This document shows, piece after piece, positions 13,455-20,868 of a stretch of 22,697 bases of DNA (positions are counted from its first letter, which is position 1; each line of letters opens with the position of its first letter). The position numbers and the translations under genes are program-made. Under the pieces are notes generated by a model. That model ran no database searches. It worked only from the letters and a program-made list of their open reading frames with translations, and had not been told where the DNA came from. Where the stretch lies: the NCBI GenBank assembly GCA_044225565.1, contig JBGAIL010000066.1:1-22697 (forward strand). Direction: 5' to 3'. Source of the stretch: CAVXAE01 sp044225565. GTDB lineage: Bacteria > Pseudomonadota > Gammaproteobacteria > Steroidobacterales > Steroidobacteraceae.

Positions 13455-13940
13455 TTACTTTGCGCGCTTGCGGGTTTGTCGCGAAGCGGGCGGGGGTGCC
13501 GGTTCCGGAGCAGCCGTGGAGGCCGCATCGTCCATCGCGTACCGCTGCATGCGGCTCACGATCTCGGGCGGAATCGGCGTGGAGCGCGAGGTTTCCGAAG
13601 AGATGAACACCAGTGTCTGCCGCACCGTCATGCGCAGTTCGCCGTGCAGCGTCGCCTTGATGAGCACGTTGCAGGAGCTGCGGCCGATCTTCTGCGTCCA
13701 CAGGCTGAAGGTGAGCCGGTCGCCGTAGCGGCTGGGCTTCTCGAAGTCCACGGTGAAGTGCACGGAAGGCGTCAGCAGCTGCTTGTGGTGGAAGAGGCCG
13801 GGCGCGCTCGCGGACAGGCCGTCCTCGAACCAGTCCTCCACGAAGTCGCTGATCATCTCGAAGTAGCGCGGGTAGAACACCCAGCCTGCCGCGTCGCAAT
13901 GACCGAAGCGGACCAGGACTTCTCGCTGAAAGCAGGGCAT
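13455..13940 (-). CDS. 4HBT-type acyl-CoA thioesterase (hotdog fold)
   Basis: The 161-residue protein has the 4-hydroxybenzoyl-CoA thioesterase signature VRFGHCDAAGWVFYPRYFE, in which Asp16 is the expected catalytic residue; it hydrolyses acyl-CoA or aromatic-CoA thioesters in the cytosol. SVHFTVDFEKPSRYGDRL is the matching central strand region. Family members are usually about 130-145 residues; the extra is an Ala/Pro-rich tail ending in a basic cluster (RQTRKRAK). The ATG at 13940 has GGAG close upstream. It is on the same strand as the MoxR-VWA pair but separated by a hairpin and 137 bases, so it may have its own promoter. The acyl substrate is unknown. Confidence 0.92.
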   Translation of the reverse strand: MPCFQREVLVRFGHCDAAGWVFYPRYFEMISDFVEDWFEDGLSASAPGLFHHKQLLTPSVHFTVDFEKPSRYGDRLTFSLWTQKIGRSSCNVLIKATLHGELRMTVRQTLVFISSETSRSTPIPPEIVSRMQRYAMDDAASTAAPEPAPPPASRQTRKRAK

Positions 13941-14004
13941 CGCCTTCTCCGACCGTGAGCCGAGCTCCGAAGCTTACCTGCGGGCGCGCCGGGCTGGTAT
14001 GTGA

Positions 14005-14036
14005 ATCGCGCGGGGTTGTCCGCGTAGCCGCGCGAT
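14005..14036 (-). terminator. Hairpin after the MoxR-VWA operon
   Basis: ATCGCGCGG (14005-14013) pairs perfectly with CCGCGCGAT (14028-14036), 9 bases with a 14-base loop, 41 bases past the VWA stop on the minus strand. A smaller stem, CGGGC (14043-14047) with GCCCG (14052-14056), lies between it and the stop. There is no T-tract, so they may terminate transcription or stabilise the transcript end. Confidence 0.4.
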
Positions 14037-14077
14037 ACGTTGCGGGCGAGCGCCCGACGGGTCTGTCCGGAGTGCCG

Positions 14078-15295
14078 TCAGGCCTGCGGACTGGAGGGGT
14101 GATCGCGGCTCGCGCCGCGCCGCTTCAGCGTGGCCATCGCCTCGTCCAGCCCGCGCAGCGTCAGCGGAAACATCCGGTCGCCGATGATCTCGCGGGTGAT
14201 GCGGATCGAAGGCGTATGGTGCCAGTGGTCCGGCTCCACGGGATTCAGCCACACGAGGTGCGGGAACTTCCCGCACATGCGCTGCATCCATGCCGCGCCG
14301 GGCTCGGCGTTCCAGTGCTCGATGGCGCCGCCCGGCTGCGTGATCTCGAACGTGCTCATGGTCGCATCGCCGACGAAGATCACGCGATAGTCGGGGCCGT
14401 AGGTGCGCAGCACGCCCGGCGTGTCGATCATCGCGGTGCGGCGGCGGCGATTGTCCTTCCACACGCTCTCATAGAGGAAGTTGTGGAAATAGAAATGCTC
14501 CAGGTGCCTGAACTCGCTGCGCGCGGCGGAGAAGAGCTCGTCGCACACGCGGACGTGGTCGTCCATGGAGCCGCCTGCGTCGAGGAACAGCAGCACCTTC
14601 ACCGCGTTGCGCCGCTCGGGCACCAGCTGGAGGTCGAGCAGCCCTGCACGCCTGGCAGTGGATGAGATGGTGCCTTCGAGATCCAGCTGATCCGGCGCGC
14701 CTTCGCGGGCGAATTTGCGCAGGCGCCGCAGCGCGATCTTCATGTTGCGGGTGCCGAGCTCGACGCCGTCGTCGAAGTTGCGGTACTCGCGCTGATCCCA
14801 CACCTTTACGGCCCGGCGGTGGCGTGAGGACTGCTGGCCGATGCGGATGCCTTCCGGGTTGTAGCCATGGGCGCCGAAGGGCGAGGTGCCGGCCGTGCCG
14901 ATCCACTTGTTGCCGCCTTCGTGGCGGCTCTTCTGTTCCTCGAGCCGCTGGCGCAACGTCTCCAGCAGCTTCTCCCAGCCGCCGAGGGATTCGACCTTCG
15001 CCTTCTCCTCCTCGGACAGCATCCGCTCCGTCACGGCTTTCAGCCACTCGGCGGGCAGCTCGGCGACCAGTTTCGCGAATATGCGCTCCGCGCCCTCGAA
15101 ATGCTGGGCGAACACCCGATCGAAGCGGTCGTAGTGGCGCTCGTCCTTCACCAGGCAGGTGCGCGCGAGGTAATAGAAGTCTTCCGCGGAAACCCAGGCG
15201 ACCCGCTGCTTCAGGGCTTCGAGCAGCGTGAGGAACTCGGGCAGCGTGGCCGGCACGCCACCCTCGCGCAGCTCGAAGAAGAAGCGGATCAGCAC
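14078..15295 (-). CDS. VWA domain protein (CoxE-like), partner of MoxR ATPase
   Basis: 405 residues from a GTG at 15295, supported by GAGG about 11 bases upstream; no closer ATG fits the N-terminal family sequence. Residues 1-125 are helical. Residues 232-395 form the von Willebrand A fold with metal site KVLLFLDAGGSMDDH (Asp239-x-Gly-Gly-Ser243), a variant of the usual DxSxS MIDAS; the first Ser is replaced by Gly. Such proteins pair with MoxR AAA ATPases to assemble or activate cofactor-containing complexes. It is 13 bases downstream of the MoxR gene, so they are cotranscribed. No client protein is identifiable in the window; the next downstream gene, a thioesterase, lies behind a hairpin. 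Confidence 0.9.
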   Translation of the reverse strand: MLIRFFFELREGGVPATLPEFLTLLEALKQRVAWVSAEDFYYLARTCLVKDERHYDRFDRVFAQHFEGAERIFAKLVAELPAEWLKAVTERMLSEEEKAKVESLGGWEKLLETLRQRLEEQKSRHEGGNKWIGTAGTSPFGAHGYNPEGIRIGQQSSRHRRAVKVWDQREYRNFDDGVELGTRNMKIALRRLRKFAREGAPDQLDLEGTISSTARRAGLLDLQLVPERRNAVKVLLFLDAGGSMDDHVRVCDELFSAARSEFRHLEHFYFHNFLYESVWKDNRRRRTAMIDTPGVLRTYGPDYRVIFVGDATMSTFEITQPGGAIEHWNAEPGAAWMQRMCGKFPHLVWLNPVEPDHWHHTPSIRITREIIGDRMFPLTLRGLDEAMATLKRRGASRDHPSSPQA

Positions 15296-15308
15296 CGCCG
15301 GTCGCGCC

Positions 15309-16157
15309 TCATCGCGCGCGCCGGTGCATGAACAGCAATTGCTCGAAGAGATGCACGTCCTGCTCGTTCTTCAGCAGCGCGCCGTAGAGAGGCGGGATGG
15401 CGGCCTTCGTGTCCTCGCTGCGCAGCGCTTCGGGCGGAATGTCCTCGGCCACCAGCAGCTTGATCCAGTCGAGCAGCTCCGAGGTCGAGGGCTTTTTCTT
15501 CAGGCCGGGCATCTCGCGCACGCGGAAGAAGGCCGCCAGGCTTTCCGCCAGCAGCTCCCTCTTGAGGTCCGGGTAGTGCACCCGCACGATGCGCTCCATC
15601 GTCCCGGCGTCCGGGAAGCGGATGTAATGGAAGAAGCAGCGGCGCAGGAACGCATCCGGCAGCTCCTTCTCGTTGTTGCTGGTGATCACGATGATGGGGC
15701 GATGCCGCGCCTTCACCAGCTCGCGCGTCTCGTAGACGTAGAACTCCATGCGGTCGAGCTCGCGCAGCAGGTCGTTGGGGAATTCGACGTCCGCCTTGTC
15801 GATCTCGTCGATGAGCAGCACGGGCTGCGCGTCGGATTCGAACGCCTCCCAGAGCTTGCCCTTCACGATGTAGTTGCGGATGTCCTGCACGCGTGGATCG
15901 CCGAGCTGCGAGTCTCGCAGGCGTGAGACCGCGTCATACTCATACAGGCCCTGCTGCGCCTTGCTCGTGGACTTCACGTGCCACTCGTGCAGCGATTTGC
16001 CCAGCGACAGCGCCACTTCCTGTGCCAGCTGCGTCTTGCCGGTCCCCGGCTCTCCCTTGATGAGGAGCGGACGGGCGAGCGTGACGGCGGCGTTCACGGC
16101 CATGGTGAGATCGGGTGTGGCGACGTAGCGGTCGGTGCCGGAGAAACGTTGGGTCAT
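15309..16157 (-). CDS. MoxR-family AAA+ ATPase
   Basis: 282 residues from ATG 16157; the frame continues upstream but MTQRFSG is the usual start of this family and upstream sequence is poor. Walker A is GEPGTGKT (35-42), Walker B VLLIDEID (113-120), sensor 1 ITSNNEKEL (around 159-166), with an LRRCFF arginine-finger region at 171-176. It hydrolyses ATP in a hexameric ring to remodel or insert cofactors into client proteins, with the adjacent VWA protein as the typical partner. It is cytosolic. It is divergent from the hybrid kinase gene, sharing a 143-base promoter region that holds a CRP-like site. The start has no clear Shine-Dalgarno. Confidence 0.95.
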   Translation of the reverse strand: MTQRFSGTDRYVATPDLTMAVNAAVTLARPLLIKGEPGTGKTQLAQEVALSLGKSLHEWHVKSTSKAQQGLYEYDAVSRLRDSQLGDPRVQDIRNYIVKGKLWEAFESDAQPVLLIDEIDKADVEFPNDLLRELDRMEFYVYETRELVKARHRPIIVITSNNEKELPDAFLRRCFFHYIRFPDAGTMERIVRVHYPDLKRELLAESLAAFFRVREMPGLKKKPSTSELLDWIKLLVAEDIPPEALRSEDTKAAIPPLYGALLKNEQDVHLFEQLLFMHRRAR

Positions 16158-16194
16158 GCGGGAGATCCGGGCGGCTCGAAGGGATGGGCGCAAG

Positions 16195-16210
16195 TGTGAC
16201 CGCTGTCGCA
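16195..16210. promoter_or_regulatory. CRP/Clp-type binding site candidate
   Basis: TGTGA-ccgctg-TCGCA matches the CRP-family consensus TGTGA-N6-TCACA at 9 of 10 defined positions, and A-rich bases flank it (AAG before, CAAAAA after). It lies 37 bases upstream of the MoxR start codon and 90 bases upstream of the kinase start codon, in the shared divergent region. Binding is not demonstrated. Confidence 0.45.
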
Positions 16211-16261
16211 CAAAAATGCCAAAGACGCGCGGGATTCTCACCGGGCTTGTGACCCGTGCGG

Positions 16262-16289
16262 CTTGTGGCGCCGGCATTTACCAGATAAT
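16262..16289 (+). promoter_or_regulatory. Possible promoter of the hybrid kinase gene
   Basis: A GATAAT -10-like hexamer at 16284-16289 has a TTGTG element at 16263-16267 about 16 bases upstream. The expected transcription start would fall only about 5 bases before the ATG, which itself has no Shine-Dalgarno, so the transcript could be leaderless or nearly so. Confidence 0.35.
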
Positions 16290-16300
16290 CGCCGCTCGCC

Positions 16301-18541
16301 ATGAAGCTGCGCTCCAAAGTCATCGCGCTCATCCTGTGCCTCTCCGTCGGGCTGGGTCTGGCGCAATGGCTGGTGCAGCGCTGGATCCTGTTGCCGAGCT
16401 TCGCGGAGCTCGAGCATCAGGCCGCGACCACGGACCTGCAGCGTGCCACCGACGTCATCGAAGGCGACATCGAGCAGCTCTCGGTCACCGCGCACGACTG
16501 GGCGAACTGGATCGACACCTACCGTTTCGTGCAGGACCCCGACGACGACTACGTGACTGCGAACCTCAAGAAGGAGGTCATCGTCTCGAATCGCTGGAGC
16601 GCGCTCGCGTTCGTGGATCTCGAGGGCCGCTTCGTGTGGGCCACCGCCAACGAGCTCGGCACCGGCAGGCCCATCGAGATGGACTTCATCTCGCAGGGCG
16701 CTTTGCCGGCGGCCCATCCCTGGCGGAAGGCGCTGCGGGAGGGTCGCCCCGAGCGAGGTCTGCTGCGCACCAGCCGCGGGCCGCTGCTCGCCGCGATGCA
16801 GCCCATCCTCGACGGCAGCAATGCGGGCCCGCATCGCGGAATGGTGTTGATGGGAAGGCTGCTGACGCCAACCATGGTTTCACGCATCGGCGAGCAGGCT
16901 CACGTGAAGCTGACCATGAGCTCGCCAGAGCAGGCGATGCCGCCCGTGCTGCGCACAGGAGAGGAAGTTCAGGTTGCCGCGGACACGCGACTCGTCGAGC
17001 AGCGGGACACCACGCTCGTCTTCAAGGATTTCGAGGATGTCGGCGGCAAACCGCTTTTGACGATGCGCATCGAGGTGCCGCGCACCATCAGCGCCCGGGG
17101 CCGCAGCGCCGTCGGCTATGCCTCGCTGTTCCTGCTGGTCGCGGGCGTCACCGTGCTGGTGCTGCTCATCGGCATGCTCAAGCGCGCGGTGCTCGATCCG
17201 CTGACGCGCATCACGAGCCATGCGCGCAAGATCGGCTCGACCGGCGATCTCACTTCGACGCTCACGTTGAACCGGTCCGACGAGCTGGGCGAGCTCGCCA
17301 GGGAGTTCGACGGCATGGTGCGCCACCTCGTCGACGCGAAGCAGCAGGCGGAGGTCCAGTCGAGGCGCGCCAAGGCGGCCTCGCGCGCGAAGACCGAATT
17401 CCTCGCCATGATGAGCCACGAGATCCGTACGCCGATGAACGGCATCCTGGGGTGTGTCTCGTTGCTGGCCGATACCCGGCTGACCCCCGAGCAGCAGGAG
17501 TACGCGCAGACCATCCGTGGCTCGGCAGACGGGTTGCTCACGATCCTCAACGACATCCTGGACTACTCGAAGATCGAAGCGGGTCGCATGACCATCGAGG
17601 AGACGGTATTCGATCTGCGCGCCTGCTGCGAGGACGTGCACCGGCTCCTGCAGCAGCTTGCGGCTCAGCGCGGCCTGTCGCTTCAGCTCGAGTTCGCACC
17701 GGACGTTCCGCAGCTCATCACCGGCGATCCGACCCGCATCCGCCAGGTGCTGCTCAATCTCACCGGAAACGCGATCAAGTTCACCGAACGCGGCAGCGTG
17801 CGCATCGAGGTGACGCGGCCGGACGTCTCGCATCTCGAGGTGTGCGTCGTGGATACCGGCATCGGCATCGCGCCCGAGAGCATCGAAAAGCTCTTCGAGC
17901 GCTTCACGCAGGCGGATTCCTCGACCACGCGCCGCTACGGCGGCACCGGCCTCGGTCTCGCGATCTGCAAGCGGCTGGTCGAGCTCATGGGCGGGCAGAT
18001 CGGCGTCTCCAGCGCGCCCGGCAAAGGCTCGAAGTTCACGTTCGTGTTGCCGCTGCTCGCGACCATGCCCGCGAGGCGTACCACGACGGGCAGCGGTGCC
18101 TCCGTCGCGCCGGCCATCGATTCCAGCCCGGCCGGCGTTCGCGTGCTGCTGGTGGAAGACAATGCAGTGAACCAGCGCGTCGCGCAGCACATGCTGCAGA
18201 AGCTCGGTCATTCCGTGGACCTGGCGAAGAACGGTCGCGAAGCGCTCGAGCTCCTGAGCGTGAACCGCTATGACATCGTGCTGATGGACTGCCAGATGCC
18301 GGAGATGGACGGGCTCGAGGCGGCCGCTGCGGTACGAGCCCCCGACTCGACGGCGCTCGATCCTTCGATCCCGATCATCGCCATGACGGCGAACGCCTTC
18401 GCCGAGGATCGCGACAAATGCCTCGCTGCGGGCATGAACGACTTCCTCGCCAAGCCGGTCGACCGCGCTGCGCTCGGCGAGATGATCGCGAAATGGGCGC
18501 GCGTCGCGGGCATGCCGCAACGGATGCAAAAGCAGGCGTAG
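16301..18541 (+). CDS. CHASE4 hybrid sensor histidine kinase with C-terminal receiver
   Basis: A 746-residue inner-membrane signalling protein. Membrane segments at about 6-29 and 270-293 flank a periplasmic CHASE4 domain with HDWANWIDTYRFVQDP at 65-80 and YVTANL after it. A HAMP segment follows (about 294-347). The HisKA motif FLAMMSHEIRTPMNGILG contains phospho-accepting His373. The HATPase N-box has Asn486 and Asn490 (NLTGNAIKF), then DTGIGIAPE and the GGTGLGLAI glycine boxes. The receiver starts VLLVEDNAVNQR (Asp620) with phospho-acceptor Asp663 (IVLMDCQMPEMDG) and Lys at FLAKPVD. There is no Hpt or DNA-binding output domain, so a separate phosphotransfer protein or response regulator must complete the pathway and none is in the window. 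The ligand is unknown. The ATG at 16301 has no Shine-Dalgarno. It is divergent from the MoxR-VWA operon. Confidence 0.96.
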   Translation: MKLRSKVIALILCLSVGLGLAQWLVQRWILLPSFAELEHQAATTDLQRATDVIEGDIEQLSVTAHDWANWIDTYRFVQDPDDDYVTANLKKEVIVSNRWSALAFVDLEGRFVWATANELGTGRPIEMDFISQGALPAAHPWRKALREGRPERGLLRTSRGPLLAAMQPILDGSNAGPHRGMVLMGRLLTPTMVSRIGEQAHVKLTMSSPEQAMPPVLRTGEEVQVAADTRLVEQRDTTLVFKDFEDVGGKPLLTMRIEVPRTISARGRSAVGYASLFLLVAGVTVLVLLIGMLKRAVLDPLTRITSHARKIGSTGDLTSTLTLNRSDELGELAREFDGMVRHLVDAKQQAEVQSRRAKAASRAKTEFLAMMSHEIRTPMNGILGCVSLLADTRLTPEQQEYAQTIRGSADGLLTILNDILDYSKIEAGRMTIEETVFDLRACCEDVHRLLQQLAAQRGLSLQLEFAPDVPQLITGDPTRIRQVLLNLTGNAIKFTERGSVRIEVTRPDVSHLEVCVVDTGIGIAPESIEKLFERFTQADSSTTRRYGGTGLGLAICKRLVELMGGQIGVSSAPGKGSKFTFVLPLLATMPARRTTTGSGASVAPAIDSSPAGVRVLLVEDNAVNQRVAQHMLQKLGHSVDLAKNGREALELLSVNRYDIVLMDCQMPEMDGLEAAAAVRAPDSTALDPSIPIIAMTANAFAEDRDKCLAAGMNDFLAKPVDRAALGEMIAKWARVAGMPQRMQKQA

Positions 18542-18612
18542 GCTGCCTCCGCATCACGGCGCCCTCGCGCGCCGCCTCGAGCGCTTCGGCATCGGCGGCC
18601 AGCGGGGGTCGT

Positions 18613-18631
18613 GGGCGGAGCGGCGCCGCCC
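18613..18631 (+). terminator. GC-rich hairpin after the kinase gene
   Basis: GGGCGG (18613-18618) and CCGCCC (18626-18631) form a 6-base stem with a 7-base loop in the 159-base gap between the kinase stop and the desaturase start. There is no T-tract. The rest of the gap is GC-rich with several further self-complementary stretches, and shows a weak TATCCT -10-like hexamer just upstream of the desaturase ATG. Confidence 0.3.
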
Positions 18632-18700
18632 CCGTCCGCGACGTGGCCTGAGAGGCCCCGCGACTGGCGACCGTCCCCACGCGACAGTATCCTTCCCCGC

Positions 18701-19831
18701 ATGTCTCCCTCGAATGCACTGGCTGCCGTCGCGCTGCGGCCGCGCGCGCCTGCCGATGCCGCGAACCGGGCCACGGCCTGGTATGGCAGGCAGGTCAGCG
18801 ATCTCCTGACCGACCTGCACCGCCGCTCCCCGGCGATCTACTGGACGGACCTGTTGCTGAGCGCGGGCGGGGCCTGGGCGCTCACCGCAGTGTATTTCCT
18901 GGCTCCGGCCTGGAGTGCCGCGCAACTCTTCGCATTCGTCGGCGCCGGCATCCTCTTCTATCGTGCCGGCACCTTCATCCACGAGATCATCCATTTCCCC
19001 AGGGGCGAGCTGGTCTGGTTCCGCCGCGCCTGGAACCTGCTCATCGGGGTTCCGCTGCTGATGCCCTGGGTGATGTACCGGAACCATCTCGAGCATCACA
19101 ACGCACACTTCTTCGGCACGCCCGACGACGGAGAGTACCTTCCGCTGGCCGCCGCGCCGCTGCGCGAAACTTTCAAATACCTGATGCAGGCGCCACTGCT
19201 GCCGGTGTTCGTGGTGGCACGCTTCGGCGTGCTGGGCCCCATCTCCTGGCTCCATCGCGGCCTTCGGGAATGGGTGCTCACTGCGGCGTCTGCAGGCGTG
19301 ACGAACCCGTATTATCGTCGCCGCTTCCCGGCGAGCGAGGAGGGCCATCTGCGTCTCGTGGAAGCGCTGTGCCTCGCCTACATCGCGGGATTCGGCACGC
19401 TCCTCACGCTGCGCATCGTCACCGGCGCGCAGTTGCTGATGGCGTATCTGCTGATGACCTTCGCGCTCACGCTGAACTGGGTGCGCACCATGGCCGCCCA
19501 CGGCTACGCGAACCGCGGCGACCGCATGAGCCACGCGGAGCAGTTCGAAGACTCGATCAACATCACCGGCCAGACCTGGCTCACGGTGCTGATGTTCCCG
19601 GTGGGGTTGCGCTATCACGCGCTGCATCACCTCGTGCCGACGCTGCCCTACCACAACCTCGGCGAAGCGCACCGCCGCCTCTCGGAAGCGCTGCCTGCCG
19701 ATTCGCCTTATCACGCCTCTTGCCGCCACAGCTTCTTCGCCACGCTGGCAGAGCTCTGGCGGGCCGCGCAGTGCACGGCGCCGAAGGATTCGGCCATCCC
19801 GCGGTGGCGGCAGCAGAACTCGCGAACTTGA
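18701..19831 (+). CDS. Membrane fatty-acid desaturase-type di-iron enzyme
   Basis: 376 residues from ATG 18701; a longer frame upstream is GC-driven. Three histidine boxes are present: HEIIH (94-98), HLEHH (129-133, plus H136) and HALHH (306-310), the di-iron ligands of membrane desaturases, hydroxylases and related oxygenases. Hydrophobic segments lie near 50-70, 73-95, 110-125 and 218-262. The enzyme would introduce a double bond or hydroxyl into an acyl chain or other lipid using oxygen. Whether it acts on acyl-lipids, acyl-CoA or a specialised lipid is not visible. No Shine-Dalgarno is seen before the ATG. It is the first gene of a tightly packed lipid-related operon and its stop lies within or just before the possible starts of the kinase-like gene. 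Confidence 0.92.
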   Translation: MSPSNALAAVALRPRAPADAANRATAWYGRQVSDLLTDLHRRSPAIYWTDLLLSAGGAWALTAVYFLAPAWSAAQLFAFVGAGILFYRAGTFIHEIIHFPRGELVWFRRAWNLLIGVPLLMPWVMYRNHLEHHNAHFFGTPDDGEYLPLAAAPLRETFKYLMQAPLLPVFVVARFGVLGPISWLHRGLREWVLTAASAGVTNPYYRRRFPASEEGHLRLVEALCLAYIAGFGTLLTLRIVTGAQLLMAYLLMTFALTLNWVRTMAAHGYANRGDRMSHAEQFEDSINITGQTWLTVLMFPVGLRYHALHHLVPTLPYHNLGEAHRRLSEALPADSPYHASCRHSFFATLAELWRAAQCTAPKDSAIPRWRQQNSRT

Positions 19832-19854
19832 GTGCTGCCGTTCCCGCGCCTGTG

Positions 19855-20868
19855 ATGCCGGTGCGGTCGCTGGGCACCGTTCCGCCTTGCCTCATCGTCA
19901 ATCCGCTCAGCTTCCGTGCCTCGCAAGGCGGGCTTGCAGGTCGTGCAATCGCACTCGCCCGCCGGCACGGCGCGCAGGTCATCGAGGCCGTGGAGCCCGC
20001 GGATGTATTCGCCGCGATGGAGCAGTTGCGCGCGCGCCGGCAACCCAGAGTGTTCGTGCTTTCCGGTGACGGCACCGTGCAGGGCATCGTGCAGTACCTT
20101 GCTCTCCTGCCGGCGCAGGAATGGGAGCCGGAGCTGCTGGTGCTCGGTGGCGGCCGTTCCAACGTGACCGCCAGGGATTTCGGCGGCGTGCCCGCGTACG
20201 CGAAGCTTGAAGCGGCATTGCGTGGCTCGAGCGAAGGCCGGCCGATGGGGGTCGAGCTCCACCAGCTGTTGCGCATCGAGCAGGAGGGCTCGACGCCGCA
20301 GCACGGGTTTCTTCTGGCCGCCGCAATGATCGACAGCGGCATCCGCCTCTGCCGGCGGCACCGCAAGTCCGGGCATGGCTGGATCCATACCGGCCCGCTG
20401 TCGGATGCCTATACGCTGGGACGGCTCGCGCTGCAGGTGCTGACCGGGCGCAGCCCGCTACCGCCTTTCCCGCAGATGCGGATCGATGCGGTTGCCACGC
20501 CGCCAGCCACCGGCCCGACCACCGCCGCGAGCCAGTCTCTGCAAGGCCCGATCCGCGTCCTGGTCGCCACTACGCTCCGGCACGCCGAAGGTCTCTACAA
20601 TCCGTATGCTGCGCGCGGGGAGGGCAGCGTTCGCGTCACGGCGGTGGCCGCTACGGCCCCGCGCTTCTGGCGCCGTCTGCCGAAGATACTGACCGGCCGG
20701 TTCGACGAACACATGGACTCATCACAAGGCTATCTCAGCGGTCGCTTCGACCACGTCGTCCTGCTCGGGCTCGGGCATTACTCGCTGGATGGCGAAGCGT
20801 TCGAGACCGATGCCACCCGGCCGGTATTCATCCGCGGCGGCGCGCACCTGCGTGTGTTGAAGCCGTGA
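19855..20868 (+). CDS. Diacylglycerol-kinase-like protein
   Basis: 337 residues from ATG 19855. The start is uncertain: an adjacent GTG (19852), a TTG at 19828 overlapping the desaturase stop, and a GTG at 19804 are in frame, and none has a strong Shine-Dalgarno. The N-terminal CLIVNPLSFRAS and FVLSGDGTVQGIV (GDGT at 71-74) match the DAGK catalytic domain, and VLGGGRSNVTARDFGG corresponds to its second nucleotide-binding loop. LDGEAFE near the C-terminus also fits. These enzymes use ATP to phosphorylate a lipid hydroxyl. The Glu expected after GDGT (as in GGDGTxxE) is replaced here by Gly, so activity or specificity may differ. The TGA overlaps the GTG of the ABC gene, so translation is coupled. 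Confidence 0.85.
   Translation: MPVRSLGTVPPCLIVNPLSFRASQGGLAGRAIALARRHGAQVIEAVEPADVFAAMEQLRARRQPRVFVLSGDGTVQGIVQYLALLPAQEWEPELLVLGGGRSNVTARDFGGVPAYAKLEAALRGSSEGRPMGVELHQLLRIEQEGSTPQHGFLLAAAMIDSGIRLCRRHRKSGHGWIHTGPLSDAYTLGRLALQVLTGRSPLPPFPQMRIDAVATPPATGPTTAASQSLQGPIRVLVATTLRHAEGLYNPYAARGEGSVRVTAVAATAPRFWRRLPKILTGRFDEHMDSSQGYLSGRFDHVVLLGLGHYSLDGEAFETDATRPVFIRGGAHLRVLKP

Noticed and set aside
16880..18529. A 549-codon minus-strand open frame
   Set aside because: It is antisense to the kinase gene and its His/Arg/Ala/Asp-rich product is typical of antisense GC-rich coding sequence.
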